Part shown: positions 53,201 to 63,748 of the stretch, piece after piece
How positions within the stretch are numbered: the first letter of the stretch is position 1
Layout of the letters: every line of letters begins with the position of its first letter
From: Chitinophaga pinensis
GTDB taxonomy: Bacteria; Bacteroidota; Bacteroidia; UBA4408
Assembly: GCA_945861665.1 (NCBI GenBank)
Contig: CAMAVS010000002.1
Span: 269,527 to 333,526 of the forward strand
Reading direction: 5' to 3'
DNA: 64,000 nt
Position numbers and translations under genes: made by a program
Notes under the pieces: model-generated
What the model saw: the letters and a program-made list of their open reading frames with translations, nothing else
What the model was told of the DNA's origin: nothing
Databases searched by the model: none

Positions 53201-54187
53201 ATGGAATATAGAAGATTAGGAAAATCGGGATTGCAAGTAAGTGCTTTATCTTTCGGCTCGTGGGTAACTTTTGGCGCACAAATAGACGATAGCATTGCCG
53301 AAAAATGTATGATAAAAGCATACGATGAAGGTGTGAATTTTTTCGATAATGCAGAGGCATATGCAAGTGGGAAATCAGAAATTGTGATGGGCAATATACT
53401 GAAAAAGGTAGGCTGGGACAGAACAAGTTATATCGTTTCAAGCAAAGTGTTTTGGGGAGGAAAGTTGCCTACCCAAATGGGCTTAAGCCGCAAGCACATT
53501 GTCGAGGCATGCAATGCAGCATTAAAAAGATTGCAAGTTGAGTACCTTGATTTATTTTTTTGTCACCGACCGGATAAAAATACACCCGTTGAAGAAACCG
53601 TTCGTGCGATGAGTGATTTAGTTGCTCAAGGAAAAATTTTGTATTGGGGAACCAGTGAATGGAGTGCCCAACAAATTATGGAAGCATACAGTGTAGCCCG
53701 TCAGTACAATTTGATGCCGCCAACAATGGAGCAACCTCAGTATAATATGTTTCACCGCGAAAGAGTAGAAGTAGAATACAGTCGTTTGTATGCTGAGATA
53801 GGAACAGGAACAACAATATGGTCGCCCCTTGCTTCGGGCTTACTTACCGGAAAATACAACAATGCAGTACCTGACGATACACGTATTAACCGACCGGGGA
53901 TGGAATGGTTAAAGGAATCAATGATCGGTGAATTGGCGAAACCGAAAATAGAAATAGCAAAGCAGTTAGGGAATTTAGCAGCAGAAATTGGCACTAATTT
54001 ACCTCGTTTAGCATTGGCTTGGTGTTTAAAAAATCCAAACGTTAGTACCGTTATAACAGGTGCTTCAAAGCTTGAGCAGTTGGTCGACAATATATATGCT
54101 ATAGAAGTAGTGGAAAAAATCACCCCTGAAATAATTGAAAAAATAGAAACTATACTTGCGAACAAGCCCAAGCAACCTGTTTTTTAA
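53201..54187 (+). CDS. Aldo/keto reductase (Kv-beta-like)
   Basis: A 328-residue NADPH-dependent TIM-barrel oxidoreductase. Start MEYRRLGKSGLQVSALSFGS. Catalytic tetrad positions: Asp in FFDNAEAYA (with Tyr), Lys in YIVSSKVFW, and His in FCHRPDKNTPVEETV. YWGTSEWSAQQI and WSPLASGLLTGKY match the voltage-gated K+ channel beta-subunit branch of bacterial reductases. NPNVSTVITGASKLEQLVDN supplies the cofactor phosphate site. The physiological carbonyl substrate is unknown. Monocistronic. Confidence 0.92.
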   Translation: MEYRRLGKSGLQVSALSFGSWVTFGAQIDDSIAEKCMIKAYDEGVNFFDNAEAYASGKSEIVMGNILKKVGWDRTSYIVSSKVFWGGKLPTQMGLSRKHIVEACNAALKRLQVEYLDLFFCHRPDKNTPVEETVRAMSDLVAQGKILYWGTSEWSAQQIMEAYSVARQYNLMPPTMEQPQYNMFHRERVEVEYSRLYAEIGTGTTIWSPLASGLLTGKYNNAVPDDTRINRPGMEWLKESMIGELAKPKIEIAKQLGNLAAEIGTNLPRLALAWCLKNPNVSTVITGASKLEQLVDNIYAIEVVEKITPEIIEKIETILANKPKQPVF

Positions 54188-54417
54188 CAAATTGCAAAAA
54201 TCAACGGACTACTTTTTTTGTAAGTCTCATTGGTTTTATCTTATACCCACAACACTTCTATTCACTTTTTTGTGTTGTATGAATTTTAGTTTTGGAAAGA
54301 TATATCTTGTTGAGGAAGCTAATACTCTGATTCCTTTGGGGAGAATGAATAGGGCTGACACAAAAAATTAGTAAAGCAACAATAAGCCTTCCGATAATTT
54401 TTTTATACTATCACACA

Positions 54418-55455
54418 TTAATTTGTCTCTAGCACTTTCAAGATTTCGTCTAATTTTGGTGTTAAAATTATTTCAGTTCTTCTGTTCTTTTTCCTTGCCT
54501 CGGCAGTATTGGCAGCATCTAAAGGGAAAAATTCACCTCGGCCTGCGGCTGTTAATCTCGCTGCATCTATTTTGCTATTATTTGTAATTATCTTTACCAC
54601 AGAAGTTGCTCTCATTGCACTTAAATCCCAGTTATCTTTTATTTCCCCTTTACCTATCATTGGAACATTGTCAGTATGGCCTTCTACGAGTATATTTATG
54701 TCGACATTTTGCTCCAACACTTTTGCTAATTTTTTTAAAGGCTCAATTCCTTTTTGGTCTACAACCGTGCTACCTGAAGCAAATAATAATTTTTCATCCA
54801 ATGAAACATACACTTTGCCATTTTTTTGTTGAATCGTTAAACCGTTTCCCTCAAAACCGAGCAAAGCATCCGATACTTTTTTCTTAAGTGCCATCACAAT
54901 AGAGTCTTTTTTAGCCAACACACCCTCTAACTCGTTTACCCTGGCTTCGCGTTTTGCTAACTCCATTTTGTTTTTTTCTAATTCCAACAGCAGCGCATCC
55001 AAATTTTTCTTTTTTAAATCAAGTTCTTTCTCTAATACTTTAAGCGCATCTTGCTTTCTTAACAATTCTTCCTGTGTCATTTGTAAATCCCCTACCAACT
55101 TTTTGTTTTCGACAGCATTTCCGGCAAGGAGCTCTTTGTTTTTTTGCAATAACAATTCATATGTTTGATACAATTTGTCGTAGTTTACAGCGGTTAATCG
55201 AAGTGATTTTCCTTGAATAGAAGTATCATTTTGCAAGTTGTTAATGCGCCTTTTAATATCCGTCATCTGATCGGTTATTTCCGTCAACTTAGTATTCCAG
55301 TCTTGGTTTTGTGTTCTTAGTGCACTGTTGTCTTCCTCGCATTTTTTTTGTTTATCTTTTATGTCTTGGAATTGGCGTTGAGGAACGCAAGAAACCATTA
55401 TGACGCTTACTCCTAAAAGCAAAAATGCGAAGTGTTTGAACAATGTTTTTTTCAT
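54418..55455 (-). CDS. OmpA/MotB-type lipoprotein with long coiled coil
   Basis: A 345-residue protein. The signal LLGVSVIMVSCVPQRQF gives a lipobox Cys at residue 23. Residues ~33-195 are a long coiled coil (KQKKCEEDNSALRTQNQDWN; LRKQDALKVLEKELDLKKKN). Residues ~200-330 are an OmpA-like peptidoglycan-binding domain (VDINILVEGHTDNVPMIGKG, LTAAGRGEFFPLDAANTAEA, KKNRRTEIIL). It probably ties the outer membrane to the wall across the periplasm. No flagellar genes are present. It has its own promoter and is divergent from metG. Confidence 0.9.
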   Translation of the reverse strand: MKKTLFKHFAFLLLGVSVIMVSCVPQRQFQDIKDKQKKCEEDNSALRTQNQDWNTKLTEITDQMTDIKRRINNLQNDTSIQGKSLRLTAVNYDKLYQTYELLLQKNKELLAGNAVENKKLVGDLQMTQEELLRKQDALKVLEKELDLKKKNLDALLLELEKNKMELAKREARVNELEGVLAKKDSIVMALKKKVSDALLGFEGNGLTIQQKNGKVYVSLDEKLLFASGSTVVDQKGIEPLKKLAKVLEQNVDINILVEGHTDNVPMIGKGEIKDNWDLSAMRATSVVKIITNNSKIDAARLTAAGRGEFFPLDAANTAEARKKNRRTEIILTPKLDEILKVLETN

Positions 55456-55479
55456 AAAATGGTTGTTTTATATAGGAAA

Positions 55480-55508
55480 CAAAATTAAGCTTTAATGTCT
55501 GCCACAAA
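55480..55508 (-). promoter_or_regulatory. Promoter of the OmpA lipoprotein gene
   Basis: Minus strand: TTTG (55505-55508), 17 bases, TAATTTTG (55480-55487), about 25 bases before the start codon. Confidence 0.6.
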
Positions 55509-55589
55509 GTTCCATAATAAAACAAGTTAGTAACAATCTTTTGTTAAACAGGTCCTTATTTTGTATGATTAATAAACGCAACAAACTAC

Positions 55590-55597
55590 TATATTTG
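55590..55597 (+). promoter_or_regulatory. Probable -7 element upstream of metG
   Basis: TATATTTG fits TAnnTTTG, 21 bases before the TTG start. No well-spaced -33 box. Confidence 0.4.
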
Positions 55598-55618
55598 CAC
55601 TATATTTAATTCAAAAAA

Positions 55619-57664
55619 TTGAAATTTAAACGATATACCATAACTGCCGCATTGCCTTATGCAAACGGACCAAAACACATTGGACATTTAGCAGGAGCTT
55701 ATTTGCCTGCCGATGTTTACGTGAGGTACTTGCGTTCAAAAAGGGAAGATGTTATTTATGTGTGTGGCAGCGATGAACACGGAACAGCCATTGCAAATCA
55801 AGCAATAAAAGAAAATACTACCCCTCAATCCATCATCGATAAGTACCATATTTTGATGAAAGAGAATTTCGATAAACTCGGTATTTCTTTTGATATTTAT
55901 CACCGTACCAGCAGTACTTTACACCATCAAACAGCACAAGATTTTTTTACCGTATTATTTAACAATGGAACTTTGGTGAAGGAAACCACCGAACAGTATT
56001 TTGATGAAAGAGCACAACAGTTTTTAGCCGACAGATACATCATTGGCATTTGCCCAAATTGCAGTCACGACAGTGCTTATGGCGATCAATGTGAAAAATG
56101 TGGAAAGTCGCTAAGCCCTACTGACCTTATAAATCCTAAGTCGACACTTACCGGAGAAAAGCCTGTTTTGAAAAGAACAAAAAATTGGTTTTTACCGATG
56201 GATAAGCTGCAGCCAAAAATTGAAGCCTATATTGAATCGCACAAAGATTGGAAAGTGAATGTATACGGACAATGTAAAAGTTGGCTCAACCAAGGATTGC
56301 AGCCGCGTGCAATGACCCGTGATATTAACTGGGGAGTAAAAGTTCCTTTGCACGATGCCGAAGGGAAAGTGTTGTATGTATGGTTCGATGCACCCATAGG
56401 ATACATTTCGGCAACAAAGCAGTGGGCAATCGATAATAAAAAAGATTGGGAACCTTATTGGAAAGATAAAGAAACCCGTTTAGTTCACTTTTTAGCAAAG
56501 GACAATATTGTGTTTCATTGCATTACTTTTCCATTGATGTTGATGCAACACGGAGAGTTTATACTTCCCGACAATGTGTCCGGAAACGAGTTTATGAATT
56601 TGGAAGGCGATAAAATGTCAACCAGCCGTAAATGGTCGATTGAAATGCACGAATACAATCGTGATTTTCCCGATAAACAAGATGCATTAAGGTATTGTTT
56701 GCTTTCCATTTTACCCGAAACAAAAGACAGCGAATTTACTTGGAAGGATTTTCAGGCACGTAACAACAATGAGTTGGTTGCCATATTGGGAAATTTTGTA
56801 AACCGCACTTTGGTGCTAACGCATAACTATTACAAGGGAGTAGTTCCTTCGGCAGATACTTACATAAAAGAGGATTTACACTTGTTGGAGGAAATAGCGA
56901 AGTTTCCGGATAGAATTGCAACCTCCTTGGATCAATTTCGTTTTCGAGAAGCACTATCAGAGCTGATGAATTTAGCACGCTTGGGCAATAAATACTTAGC
57001 CGACAATGAACCTTGGAAGCTTATTAAAACAGACGAGAACAGGGTGCTTACCATTATGAACATATCTTTGCAGATATGTGCTAATTTAAGCATATTGATG
57101 GAGCCGTTTATTCCATTTACTGCTAAAAAGTTAGCCGACATGTTAAATGTTTCGGGTAAGTTTTGGAACGATGCAACACGCACTGATTTACTTACAAACG
57201 GACATAAAATTAGAGAAGCAAGTTTGTTGTTTAAAAAAATTGAAGACGATGTTATTGCCATTCAATTGCAAAAGTTAGAAGTAGTAAAAAAAATGATAGA
57301 AGCTTCCACACCCACAACAATTGAACCTGCAAAAGCAAATATTAGGTTTGATGATTTTGCAAAAACAGATATCCGAGTAGGCACCATTTTGGAAGCCGAA
57401 CGTGTCCCTAAAACAGACAAGCTATTGAAACTTAAAATTGATACCGGAATAGACCAACGTACAGTTGTTTCGGGCATTGCAGCATACTATAAACCGGAAG
57501 ATATCATTGGTAAAAAGGTTTCTATACTGGTGAATCTTGCTCCGCGAAACATAAAAGGAATTGAATCGCAGGGGATGATTTTAATGGCAGAGAATAGCAA
57601 AGGCGAATTATCTTTTGTTGCACCCGATAAAGATGTAATGAATGATGGGAGTGGGGTGAGGTAA
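55619..57664 (+). CDS. metG: Methionyl-tRNA synthetase
   Basis: A 681-residue class Ia synthetase. The start is TTG at 55619, because the conserved opening [20 protein letters not shown] must be kept and no ATG lies upstream. The HIGH motif is in [11 protein letters not shown]. The zinc knuckle has CPNC and CEKC (residues ~145-162). The KMSKS motif is KMSTS ([10 protein letters not shown]). A C-terminal EMAP/Trbp111-like tRNA-binding domain (~575-681) reads [20 protein letters not shown], with [16 protein letters not shown]. Complete. Confidence 0.97.
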   Translation: MKFKRYTITAALPYANGPKHIGHLAGAYLPADVYVRYLRSKREDVIYVCGSDEHGTAIANQAIKENTTPQSIIDKYHILMKENFDKLGISFDIYHRTSSTLHHQTAQDFFTVLFNNGTLVKETTEQYFDERAQQFLADRYIIGICPNCSHDSAYGDQCEKCGKSLSPTDLINPKSTLTGEKPVLKRTKNWFLPMDKLQPKIEAYIESHKDWKVNVYGQCKSWLNQGLQPRAMTRDINWGVKVPLHDAEGKVLYVWFDAPIGYISATKQWAIDNKKDWEPYWKDKETRLVHFLAKDNIVFHCITFPLMLMQHGEFILPDNVSGNEFMNLEGDKMSTSRKWSIEMHEYNRDFPDKQDALRYCLLSILPETKDSEFTWKDFQARNNNELVAILGNFVNRTLVLTHNYYKGVVPSADTYIKEDLHLLEEIAKFPDRIATSLDQFRFREALSELMNLARLGNKYLADNEPWKLIKTDENRVLTIMNISLQICANLSILMEPFIPFTAKKLADMLNVSGKFWNDATRTDLLTNGHKIREASLLFKKIEDDVIAIQLQKLEVVKKMIEASTPTTIEPAKANIRFDDFAKTDIRVGTILEAERVPKTDKLLKLKIDTGIDQRTVVSGIAAYYKPEDIIGKKVSILVNLAPRNIKGIESQGMILMAENSKGELSFVAPDKDVMNDGSGVR

Positions 57665-57994
57665 TTACTTTTACTTTTCTATTTTCCTGTTCTATAAATA
57701 AATGAATTAGCTTGCATATAGCTTCGAAGAAAATATATCATCCTATCTTGTATTGTTTTATTAATCTTATCTATGTTATGTTTGTCGTACTTCATCGCTT
57801 CGTGGACTTCAAAGTTAATTATTTAGTTTTTTTCTTTCAAAACAAATTAAATCCTTATTATAATTCTATTATAATTCTTGGTTGGTCGATTTATTGCACA
57901 TATTGGTAGATTACTTTGCAAGTGTGCACAATTATAAGTCGTAATTTGGATTAATTTAGTTCACTAAGAATAAACTAAATAACATATAAATCAA
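57665..57994. other. Intergenic region without recognised feature
   Basis: A 330-base gap between metG and the ChaN-like gene. A 65-codon plus-strand frame from 57712 is rich in Ile/Tyr/Phe and AT-driven, with no promoter, so I do not call it. No hairpin with a T-run was seen. TACTTTG near 57912 is one base short of the -7 consensus. Confidence 0.6.
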
Positions 57995-58936
57995 ATGAGA
58001 AAAACAATTTTAGGATGTAGTATTTTATTAATATCAACAGCTTTTAGTACTAAAGTAGATAATGATTCTGCTGCAAAAAGCTATAAGATTTATTCAAAAC
58101 AAGGAAAAGAAGTAACGCTTGATTCTATCGTTAATTCGTTTAAAAACTATGATATTGTTTTATTTGGCGAAGAACACAATGATTCCATTGCTCACTATTT
58201 GCAAATGGAGCTTTTAGAGAAATCGCATAAAAAATATGGAGAGTCAATCGTTTTATCTATGGAAATGTTTGAACGTGAGTCCCAACCTATTCTTGACGAA
58301 TATCTTCATGGATACATTAAAGAAAGTCATTTTAAAAAGGATGCAAAGGTTTGGAGCAATTACAAAGATTATCGCCCTATGGTAGAATTTTCAAAAGCAA
58401 AAGGAATAAAAGTTGTTGCAGCAAATGCCGCAATGCGTTATGCCAGCATTGCAAACCGTAAAGGGGTTAAGGAACTTGAAATGCTTGCACCGGAGGCAAA
58501 AAAATGGATTGCACCTTTGCCATTTGATACTGCAACAGGAAAGTATTATGAAAAATTACGTGAAATTATGGGGTATAATATGTCTCAAGGCGGACACGAT
58601 GAAAAAGGAAAAACAGGATCTTCCGTTGCTGTGCAAAGTATGATGCCCAAAAGCTTAAGTGGACAATCTTTATGGGATGCTACAATGGCATATTCAATTT
58701 CTGCTGTTTATAAAAAAACACGCGATGCAAAGGTGATTCATTTAAACGGAAGATTTCATAGCGATGAGTTTTTGGGGATTTATCAACAGCTTCAAAAGTA
58801 TGCTAAAGGAAAAAAGGTATTGGTAATATCAACTGTATCGGACCAAGATTTAGCTTCAATTGACTTTAAACAGTTTAATACGTTAGCCGACTTTGTAATT
58901 TTTACAGATCCAAGTATTCCGAAGTCGTTCAAATAA
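57995..58936 (+). CDS. ChaN-family haem-binding-type protein
   Basis: A 313-residue protein with an N-terminal hydrophobic signal (GCSILLISTAFS). Residues ~52-75 (IVLFGEEHNDSIAHYLQMEL) carry the GExH motif and SMEMFERESQPILDEYL follows, both signatures of the ChaN/DUF399 family. VIHLNGRFHSDEFLGI (near residue 245) supplies a second histidine. ChaN of Campylobacter binds haem and is linked to iron uptake. The gene is followed after 22 bases by a TonB-dependent receptor, as expected for a haem/iron acquisition pair. The Cys at residue 8 does not sit in an ideal lipobox, so lipidation is uncertain. Confidence 0.88.
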   Translation: MRKTILGCSILLISTAFSTKVDNDSAAKSYKIYSKQGKEVTLDSIVNSFKNYDIVLFGEEHNDSIAHYLQMELLEKSHKKYGESIVLSMEMFERESQPILDEYLHGYIKESHFKKDAKVWSNYKDYRPMVEFSKAKGIKVVAANAAMRYASIANRKGVKELEMLAPEAKKWIAPLPFDTATGKYYEKLREIMGYNMSQGGHDEKGKTGSSVAVQSMMPKSLSGQSLWDATMAYSISAVYKKTRDAKVIHLNGRFHSDEFLGIYQQLQKYAKGKKVLVISTVSDQDLASIDFKQFNTLADFVIFTDPSIPKSFK

Positions 58937-58958
58937 TAAAAAAGAAGTTTTTAAATAA

Positions 58959-61469
58959 ATGTCAGAATTGATAAAAAAGTTTGTATTCCTGTTTTGCTTA
59001 ATTGTTTTTGTTATTGATGTTTCGCAAGTAAATGCGAGAGAAATTGCAAAAGCGCATGCTAGTCCCAATATTGGTCGCTTGTATGGAAAAGTTGTTGATT
59101 CTAAAACAAAAAAACCGGTAGAATTTGCATCGGTACTTTTATTTTCTTTTGATAAAGACAGTTTAATTTCGGGGGTACTTGCAAAGGAAAATGGAGACTT
59201 TTCCCTTGAAAAATTACCCTATGGGAACTTCCGTTTAAGGATAAAAAATTTGGGTTACAAAACGGTTGAAATGAAGGTTGAAATAGCATTGCCTAGTAAA
59301 ATAGAGACCGATTTAGGAAATATAAAGTTAGAAGCGAATGAAGAGTTGTTAAAAGGAATAGAGGTAACAGCAGAGAAAAGTGTTTTTGAAATGAATGTAG
59401 ACCGAAAAAGTTATAATGTAGGCAAAGATTTATCTTCGAAAGGCGGGACGGCCTTGGATGCTATGAAGAATATTCCAACTATTACAGTTGATATTGATGG
59501 AAACGCAACGTTAAGAGATAATAATGTTGAAATTTATGTTGATGGAAGGCCAACGACTTTGACTTTGCAGCAAATACCGGCCGACCAAATTGATCGTATT
59601 GAAGTTATATCTAATCCATCTGTAAAATTTACTGCAAATACCACAGGTGGCATTTTGAATATTATATTAAAAAAGAACACAAAGCCGGGATACAATGGTA
59701 CGGTGATGGGGAATGTGGGAACTGGTGACCGATATGGCTTTATGGGGAATATGAGTGTAAAAGAAAATCCATTAAATTTATCGTTAATGTACTCGGCAAA
59801 TTCGCAAATAAATGACAACGATGGCTTTACAAAAAGCACAGATTTAGAAAATAAAAAAGCAACAGGACATTATATTCAGGATAATATTACACGTACAAAA
59901 AGTATGTTCCAGTTCGGAAAAATAAGTTTAGATTATAATGTAAATAATAGAAACACGCTTACATTATCGGGAAGTGGAGTTGCGGGGGATTTTAAGACAA
60001 GTGATGTACAAAATTTCGAATATTCAAATGATAACACATCATTTGGTGAAGGGTACAGAGTAAATGATTCTAAGAGCGGGTTTCAAAATTATACGACTCA
60101 ATTGCTCTACCGAAAAATATTCCCAACAGCAGGAAAGGAGTTAACTATTGATGCAAATCACAACTATTCTTCCGCAGCAAACTGGTATACTTTTACTACT
60201 CATAACCAAGATGCCAATGGATACGACTTGCCCTTTTCTCCGGAATTTCAAAAAAATGTAGGTGGAGGTAAGTCCAACCAGTATATTTTTCAATTAGACC
60301 TAATAAACCCTAAAACGGAAAAATCAAAAATTGAAATGGGTATCCGTTCCTTTTATAAAAATTGGTTGCGATTTAATAATACGTCAAATTATAGTTATAC
60401 AACAAATAGTTATGATAAGGATACCATAATGAGTAATAATTACGTAATTGACGATGTGGTTAATGCAGCCTATATTAGCTGTTCTAATTATATTCCCTGG
60501 AATGTAGGCTATCAAGCCGGTTTGCGTTTCGAACAAACGTTTTATAAAGGGACCCTTACTGACAAAAATCAGTCGTTTAAATACTTCTACCCTGGTAATT
60601 TCAATAACCTACACAATTCTCTTTTCCCTGCCATTTATTTGTCAAAAAAAAGAGGTGAAAAAAAAGAGGTGCAGTTCAATGTTTCAAGAAAAATCGAACG
60701 CCCCAATTTTTTTCAAACTATGCCCTATGTGATGTTTGCGGACAAAAAAAATATACGAACAGGAAATCCGGCATTAAAACCCGAATTTATAAGTATAGCA
60801 GAAGTAAATTACAATCAAGTATTTAAAAATGGAAACTGGTTAAGCGCATTGTATAGTCGTTATTCTGAGCAACCGATAACAAATAAAATATATCCATCAT
60901 TACAGGATTCTACAATGTTGATAAATACCTATGTGAATGGCAAAAGTAGTTTGCGTTATGGTATGGAAAATACTGTTAAATATGTTTTTTTTAAAAAGCT
61001 AACTATCACATTTAATGTGGATGTGTTTTATGTTTCATTGACAAGCGACATAGTAAATAATGAAGCATCAACCATTACAAAAGGTTGGAGCGACAAAGGA
61101 AAACTGAGTGTAAGTTATAGTTTTCCTTGGGAGATAACCCTGCAAGTAAACGGGACTTATGAAGCCCCTAAGGTAATTATCAATGGCAAAACTCTGCCTG
61201 TGTATTTTATGGATGTTTCGTTAAACAAAGCCGTTGGAACAAAGTGGGCTTTCAACTTAACCTTAAACGATGTCTTTGACTCTAAGCGTATGGGGACAAC
61301 GCTAGAAACAGATTATTATATTCAGGATTTGTCGAGAAGAAGAGAAACTCGTTTTTTGCGTTTTAGCCTGACGTATTCATTTGGAAAATTTGATTCATCT
61401 ATCTTTAAACGAAAAGGTTCAAAAGGCGGTTCAAGGAATATGGATGGGGGTGATGGATTGGATTTTTAG
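58959..61469 (+). CDS. TonB-dependent receptor-type outer-membrane protein
   Basis: An 836-residue protein. Signal peptide (FLFCLIVFVIDVSQVNA); a CarboxypepD_reg-like beta-sandwich (residues ~25-110: GRLYGKVVDSKTKKPVEFAS); a plug domain (~130-235: VEIYVDGRPTTLTLQQIPAD then IDRIEVISNPSVKFTANTTG and GILNIILKK); then a long barrel ending RFLRFSLTYSFGKF before a glycine-rich tail. It belongs to the outer-membrane beta-barrel (OMP_b-brl_3) branch of TonB-dependent receptors. Placed directly behind the ChaN-like gene, it probably imports haem or another iron source (inference). Confidence 0.9.
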   Translation: MSELIKKFVFLFCLIVFVIDVSQVNAREIAKAHASPNIGRLYGKVVDSKTKKPVEFASVLLFSFDKDSLISGVLAKENGDFSLEKLPYGNFRLRIKNLGYKTVEMKVEIALPSKIETDLGNIKLEANEELLKGIEVTAEKSVFEMNVDRKSYNVGKDLSSKGGTALDAMKNIPTITVDIDGNATLRDNNVEIYVDGRPTTLTLQQIPADQIDRIEVISNPSVKFTANTTGGILNIILKKNTKPGYNGTVMGNVGTGDRYGFMGNMSVKENPLNLSLMYSANSQINDNDGFTKSTDLENKKATGHYIQDNITRTKSMFQFGKISLDYNVNNRNTLTLSGSGVAGDFKTSDVQNFEYSNDNTSFGEGYRVNDSKSGFQNYTTQLLYRKIFPTAGKELTIDANHNYSSAANWYTFTTHNQDANGYDLPFSPEFQKNVGGGKSNQYIFQLDLINPKTEKSKIEMGIRSFYKNWLRFNNTSNYSYTTNSYDKDTIMSNNYVIDDVVNAAYISCSNYIPWNVGYQAGLRFEQTFYKGTLTDKNQSFKYFYPGNFNNLHNSLFPAIYLSKKRGEKKEVQFNVSRKIERPNFFQTMPYVMFADKKNIRTGNPALKPEFISIAEVNYNQVFKNGNWLSALYSRYSEQPITNKIYPSLQDSTMLINTYVNGKSSLRYGMENTVKYVFFKKLTITFNVDVFYVSLTSDIVNNEASTITKGWSDKGKLSVSYSFPWEITLQVNGTYEAPKVIINGKTLPVYFMDVSLNKAVGTKWAFNLTLNDVFDSKRMGTTLETDYYIQDLSRRRETRFLRFSLTYSFGKFDSSIFKRKGSKGGSRNMDGGDGLDF

Positions 61470-61538
61470 TGAGAATTCAATAAGAGTAATCTTCTAGAAA
61501 AAAGAAACTTCCCCTTTTTAAATGGCAAGTCCCTTCGA

Positions 61539-61624
<86 letters not shown>

Positions 61625-61645
61625 GTTTGTTAATTTTCAGGATTG

Positions 61646-61673
61646 CAAATGTAACAAAACTAGCTTAAATCAA
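61646..61673 (-). promoter_or_regulatory. Promoter of tRNA-Ser
   Basis: Minus strand: TTG (61671-61673), 17 bases, TACATTTG (61646-61653), about 20 bases upstream of the tRNA. It overlaps the 3' end of the CPBP protease gene, which is on the same strand. Confidence 0.5.
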
Positions 61674-62561
61674 TAGTGTTCGTTTTTTTTCGTTTTTATA
61701 AACCAAATAAATTAATGCACCTACTATGAAAATGCTGAACAAAACAAGAATTGACTGCTTGTTGCCAACTCCAATATTTTCAACATTGTCAGAAATTAAC
61801 CCTTTTTTATTGAGCCAAAATAATAGTGTTGCGATTCCATTGTTAATAAAATGTGCCAACATTGAAGGCCATAAAGAGCCGCTCCACAAATATAAATAGC
61901 CTAAAAAGGCACCCATAATCATTCGTGGAAAAAAGCCAAAAAATTGCATATGAAAAGCACTGAAAAGAATTGCTCCAGTCCACACCGCTATGTGCATATT
62001 TTTTAAACACTCTACTAACACATTTTGAACTATTCCTCTAAAAAATATCTCTTCGCTCAAAGCTGCCATAAAGGCTACTACAAAAAAATTTAGCAACAAT
62101 CCTTTTACTGAAGTTGTATTCATAAATGCCTCAGTTAATTTTGCAGATTTTTCTTCACTATTCCTCATCCAGGTTTCTATGTTATTAAATGATTCGGGGA
62201 AATTCATTTGTTGATTTAGTTCGGAAAGCCAATTTATTAATGGCATAGCAAATAGCATAGCAAATAACGCATAAAGTATAGTAGTAGTGTGTGGAATTTT
62301 TGTTAGTCCTAAATAATGAATTTTTTTTGTTGTCCATAATTGTGCAAATAGTACTGCTGGTAAAATGAAAACAATGATTACGCTAATAACTTGACCAATT
62401 TTAAGCAAGTTTATCATTTTACTTTTGTTAAAATCAATAGGAAGTTCCGAATCACCACCCATAATATTTAACACACCATAGCCAATTATAAATACAAGTA
62501 TGACTAATAGCTTAAGCCAAGAATTTTTTTCTGATGATTGACGTAGGTTCGTTGCGTTCAT
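61665..62561 (-). CDS. CPBP-family intramembrane metalloprotease (CAAX-protease-like)
   Basis: A 298-residue polytopic protein with about eight TM helices. The family motifs are present: EEIFFRG with Glu170, Glu171 and Arg175; FSAFHMQFFGFFPRM (His near 204); and LWPSMLAHFINNG (His near 237). These ligate zinc in Rce1-type proteases. Bacterial members are linked to bacteriocin immunity or membrane protein processing; the substrate here is unknown. It is divergent from the dihydrouridine synthase gene and shares a compact promoter region with it. Confidence 0.92.
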   Translation of the reverse strand: MNATNLRQSSEKNSWLKLLVILVFIIGYGVLNIMGGDSELPIDFNKSKMINLLKIGQVISVIIVFILPAVLFAQLWTTKKIHYLGLTKIPHTTTILYALFAMLFAMPLINWLSELNQQMNFPESFNNIETWMRNSEEKSAKLTEAFMNTTSVKGLLLNFFVVAFMAALSEEIFFRGIVQNVLVECLKNMHIAVWTGAILFSAFHMQFFGFFPRMIMGAFLGYLYLWSGSLWPSMLAHFINNGIATLLFWLNKKGLISDNVENIGVGNKQSILVLFSIFIVGALIYLVYKNEKKRTLLI

Positions 62562-62566
62562 TTTGG

Positions 62567-62585
62567 TAATTTTGCAGCAAAAATA
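62567..62585. promoter_or_regulatory. Divergent -7 elements between the CPBP protease and dus genes
   Basis: Plus strand TAATTTTG (62567-62574) faces dus. Minus strand TATTTTTG (62578-62585) faces the protease gene. The whole intergenic gap is 35 bases, so both promoters overlap coding ends. Confidence 0.45.
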
Positions 62586-62596
62586 CAGTTTTTATT

Positions 62597-63598
62597 GTGA
62601 TAAAAATAGGCAACATACTACTACCCAACAAAGCTTTGCTTCTTGCTCCTATGGAGGATGTAAGCGACCCCCCGTTTCGTTCGGTTTGTAAATTGTATGG
62701 TGCCGATATGATGTATACAGAGTTTATTTCGTCAGAAGGACTTATTCGAGATGCCGCTAAAAGTGTTCAAAAGTTAGATATATTTGATGAAGAACGCCCC
62801 ATTGGAATACAAATATTTGGCAGTGATATTGATTCTATGCGCGAATCGGCTATTATTTCGACAAAGGCAAATCCCGATTTAATAGATATTAATTACGGTT
62901 GTCCGGTAAAAAATGTAGCCTGCAAAGGTGCAGGGGCTGCATTGTTGCGTGATATTCCTAAAATGGTGCAAATGACATCCGAAATTGTGAAGGCAACACA
63001 CTTGCCGGTAACAGTTAAAACCCGCTTGGGTTGGGACGACAGTACAAAAAATGTTACTGAGGCTGCCGAAAGATTGCAAGATATAGGAATACAAGCCCTC
63101 ACTGTTCATGGTCGCACCCGTGTGCAAATGTATAAGGGAAATGCCGATTGGAATTTAATTCGAGAAATAAAAAACAATCCGCGTATACGCATTCCGATTT
63201 TTGGAAATGGCGATGTTGATTCACCCGAAAAAGCAAAACAAATGTTTGATGAATATGATGTGGATGGCATTATGATTGGTCGTGCCAGCATAGGTTCCCC
63301 TTGGATATTCAATGAGATAAAACAGTATTTGAAAGATGGAACACATTTACCAAAACCAGGCATTAAGGAAAGGGTAGAAGTGTGCAAAAAACATCTTGAT
63401 TATTCTATTAAGTGGAAAAAAGAAGTATTAGGGCTGCTGGAAATGCGAAGGCATTATGCAAACTATTTTAAGGGGCTCGATCATTTTAAAGAGTACCGTA
63501 TGCGCCTTGTTACAAGTAATAATAAAGAAACAATTTACGATACTCTGCAAGAAATCATAGAGCATTACTCAGAAGAAGGAGCAATACTTAAATGTTGA
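62597..63598 (+). CDS. dusB: tRNA-dihydrouridine synthase (DusB-type)
   Basis: A 333-residue FMN enzyme reducing uridine to dihydrouridine in the tRNA D-loop. The start is GTG. LLAPMEDVSDPPFRSVCKLY near residue 15 is the family opening. DINYGCPVKNVACKGAGAAL (~95-115) holds the catalytic-type Cys and flavin contacts. VTVKTRLGWDD, ALTVHGRTRVQMYKGNADW, GNGDVDSPEKAKQM and GIMIGRASIGSPWIF complete the barrel. The C-terminal helical domain is present. The DusB label is by length and motif; close paralogues cannot be excluded. Confidence 0.93.
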   Translation: MIKIGNILLPNKALLLAPMEDVSDPPFRSVCKLYGADMMYTEFISSEGLIRDAAKSVQKLDIFDEERPIGIQIFGSDIDSMRESAIISTKANPDLIDINYGCPVKNVACKGAGAALLRDIPKMVQMTSEIVKATHLPVTVKTRLGWDDSTKNVTEAAERLQDIGIQALTVHGRTRVQMYKGNADWNLIREIKNNPRIRIPIFGNGDVDSPEKAKQMFDEYDVDGIMIGRASIGSPWIFNEIKQYLKDGTHLPKPGIKERVEVCKKHLDYSIKWKKEVLGLLEMRRHYANYFKGLDHFKEYRMRLVTSNNKETIYDTLQEIIEHYSEEGAILKC

Positions 63599-63748
63599 TT
63601 TAAAAGAAAATATTTATCGAAACATTCTCCTTCGTAGTTGGTAAAGTCCCATAACGATAAAACGCACCACAAAACAAGCATATCATTTGTGAATTGAGTA
63701 GGTTATTTATTAAAATTTCGCTTCCAAAATTGGAAGTAATCGACATTG

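Noticed and set aside
54156-54371. 71-codon plus-strand frame overlapping the end of the aldo/keto reductase
   Set aside because: It starts with TTG inside the reductase, has no conserved feature and the rest of the gap looks non-coding.
54418-55455. Flagellar motor protein MotB
   Set aside because: It is a lipoprotein with a long coiled coil and no TM helix or MotA partner, so only the OmpA-like wall-binding domain is shared.
57712-57909. 65-codon plus-strand frame after metG
   Set aside because: AT-driven composition, no recognisable motif, no promoter, and no signal sequence logic.
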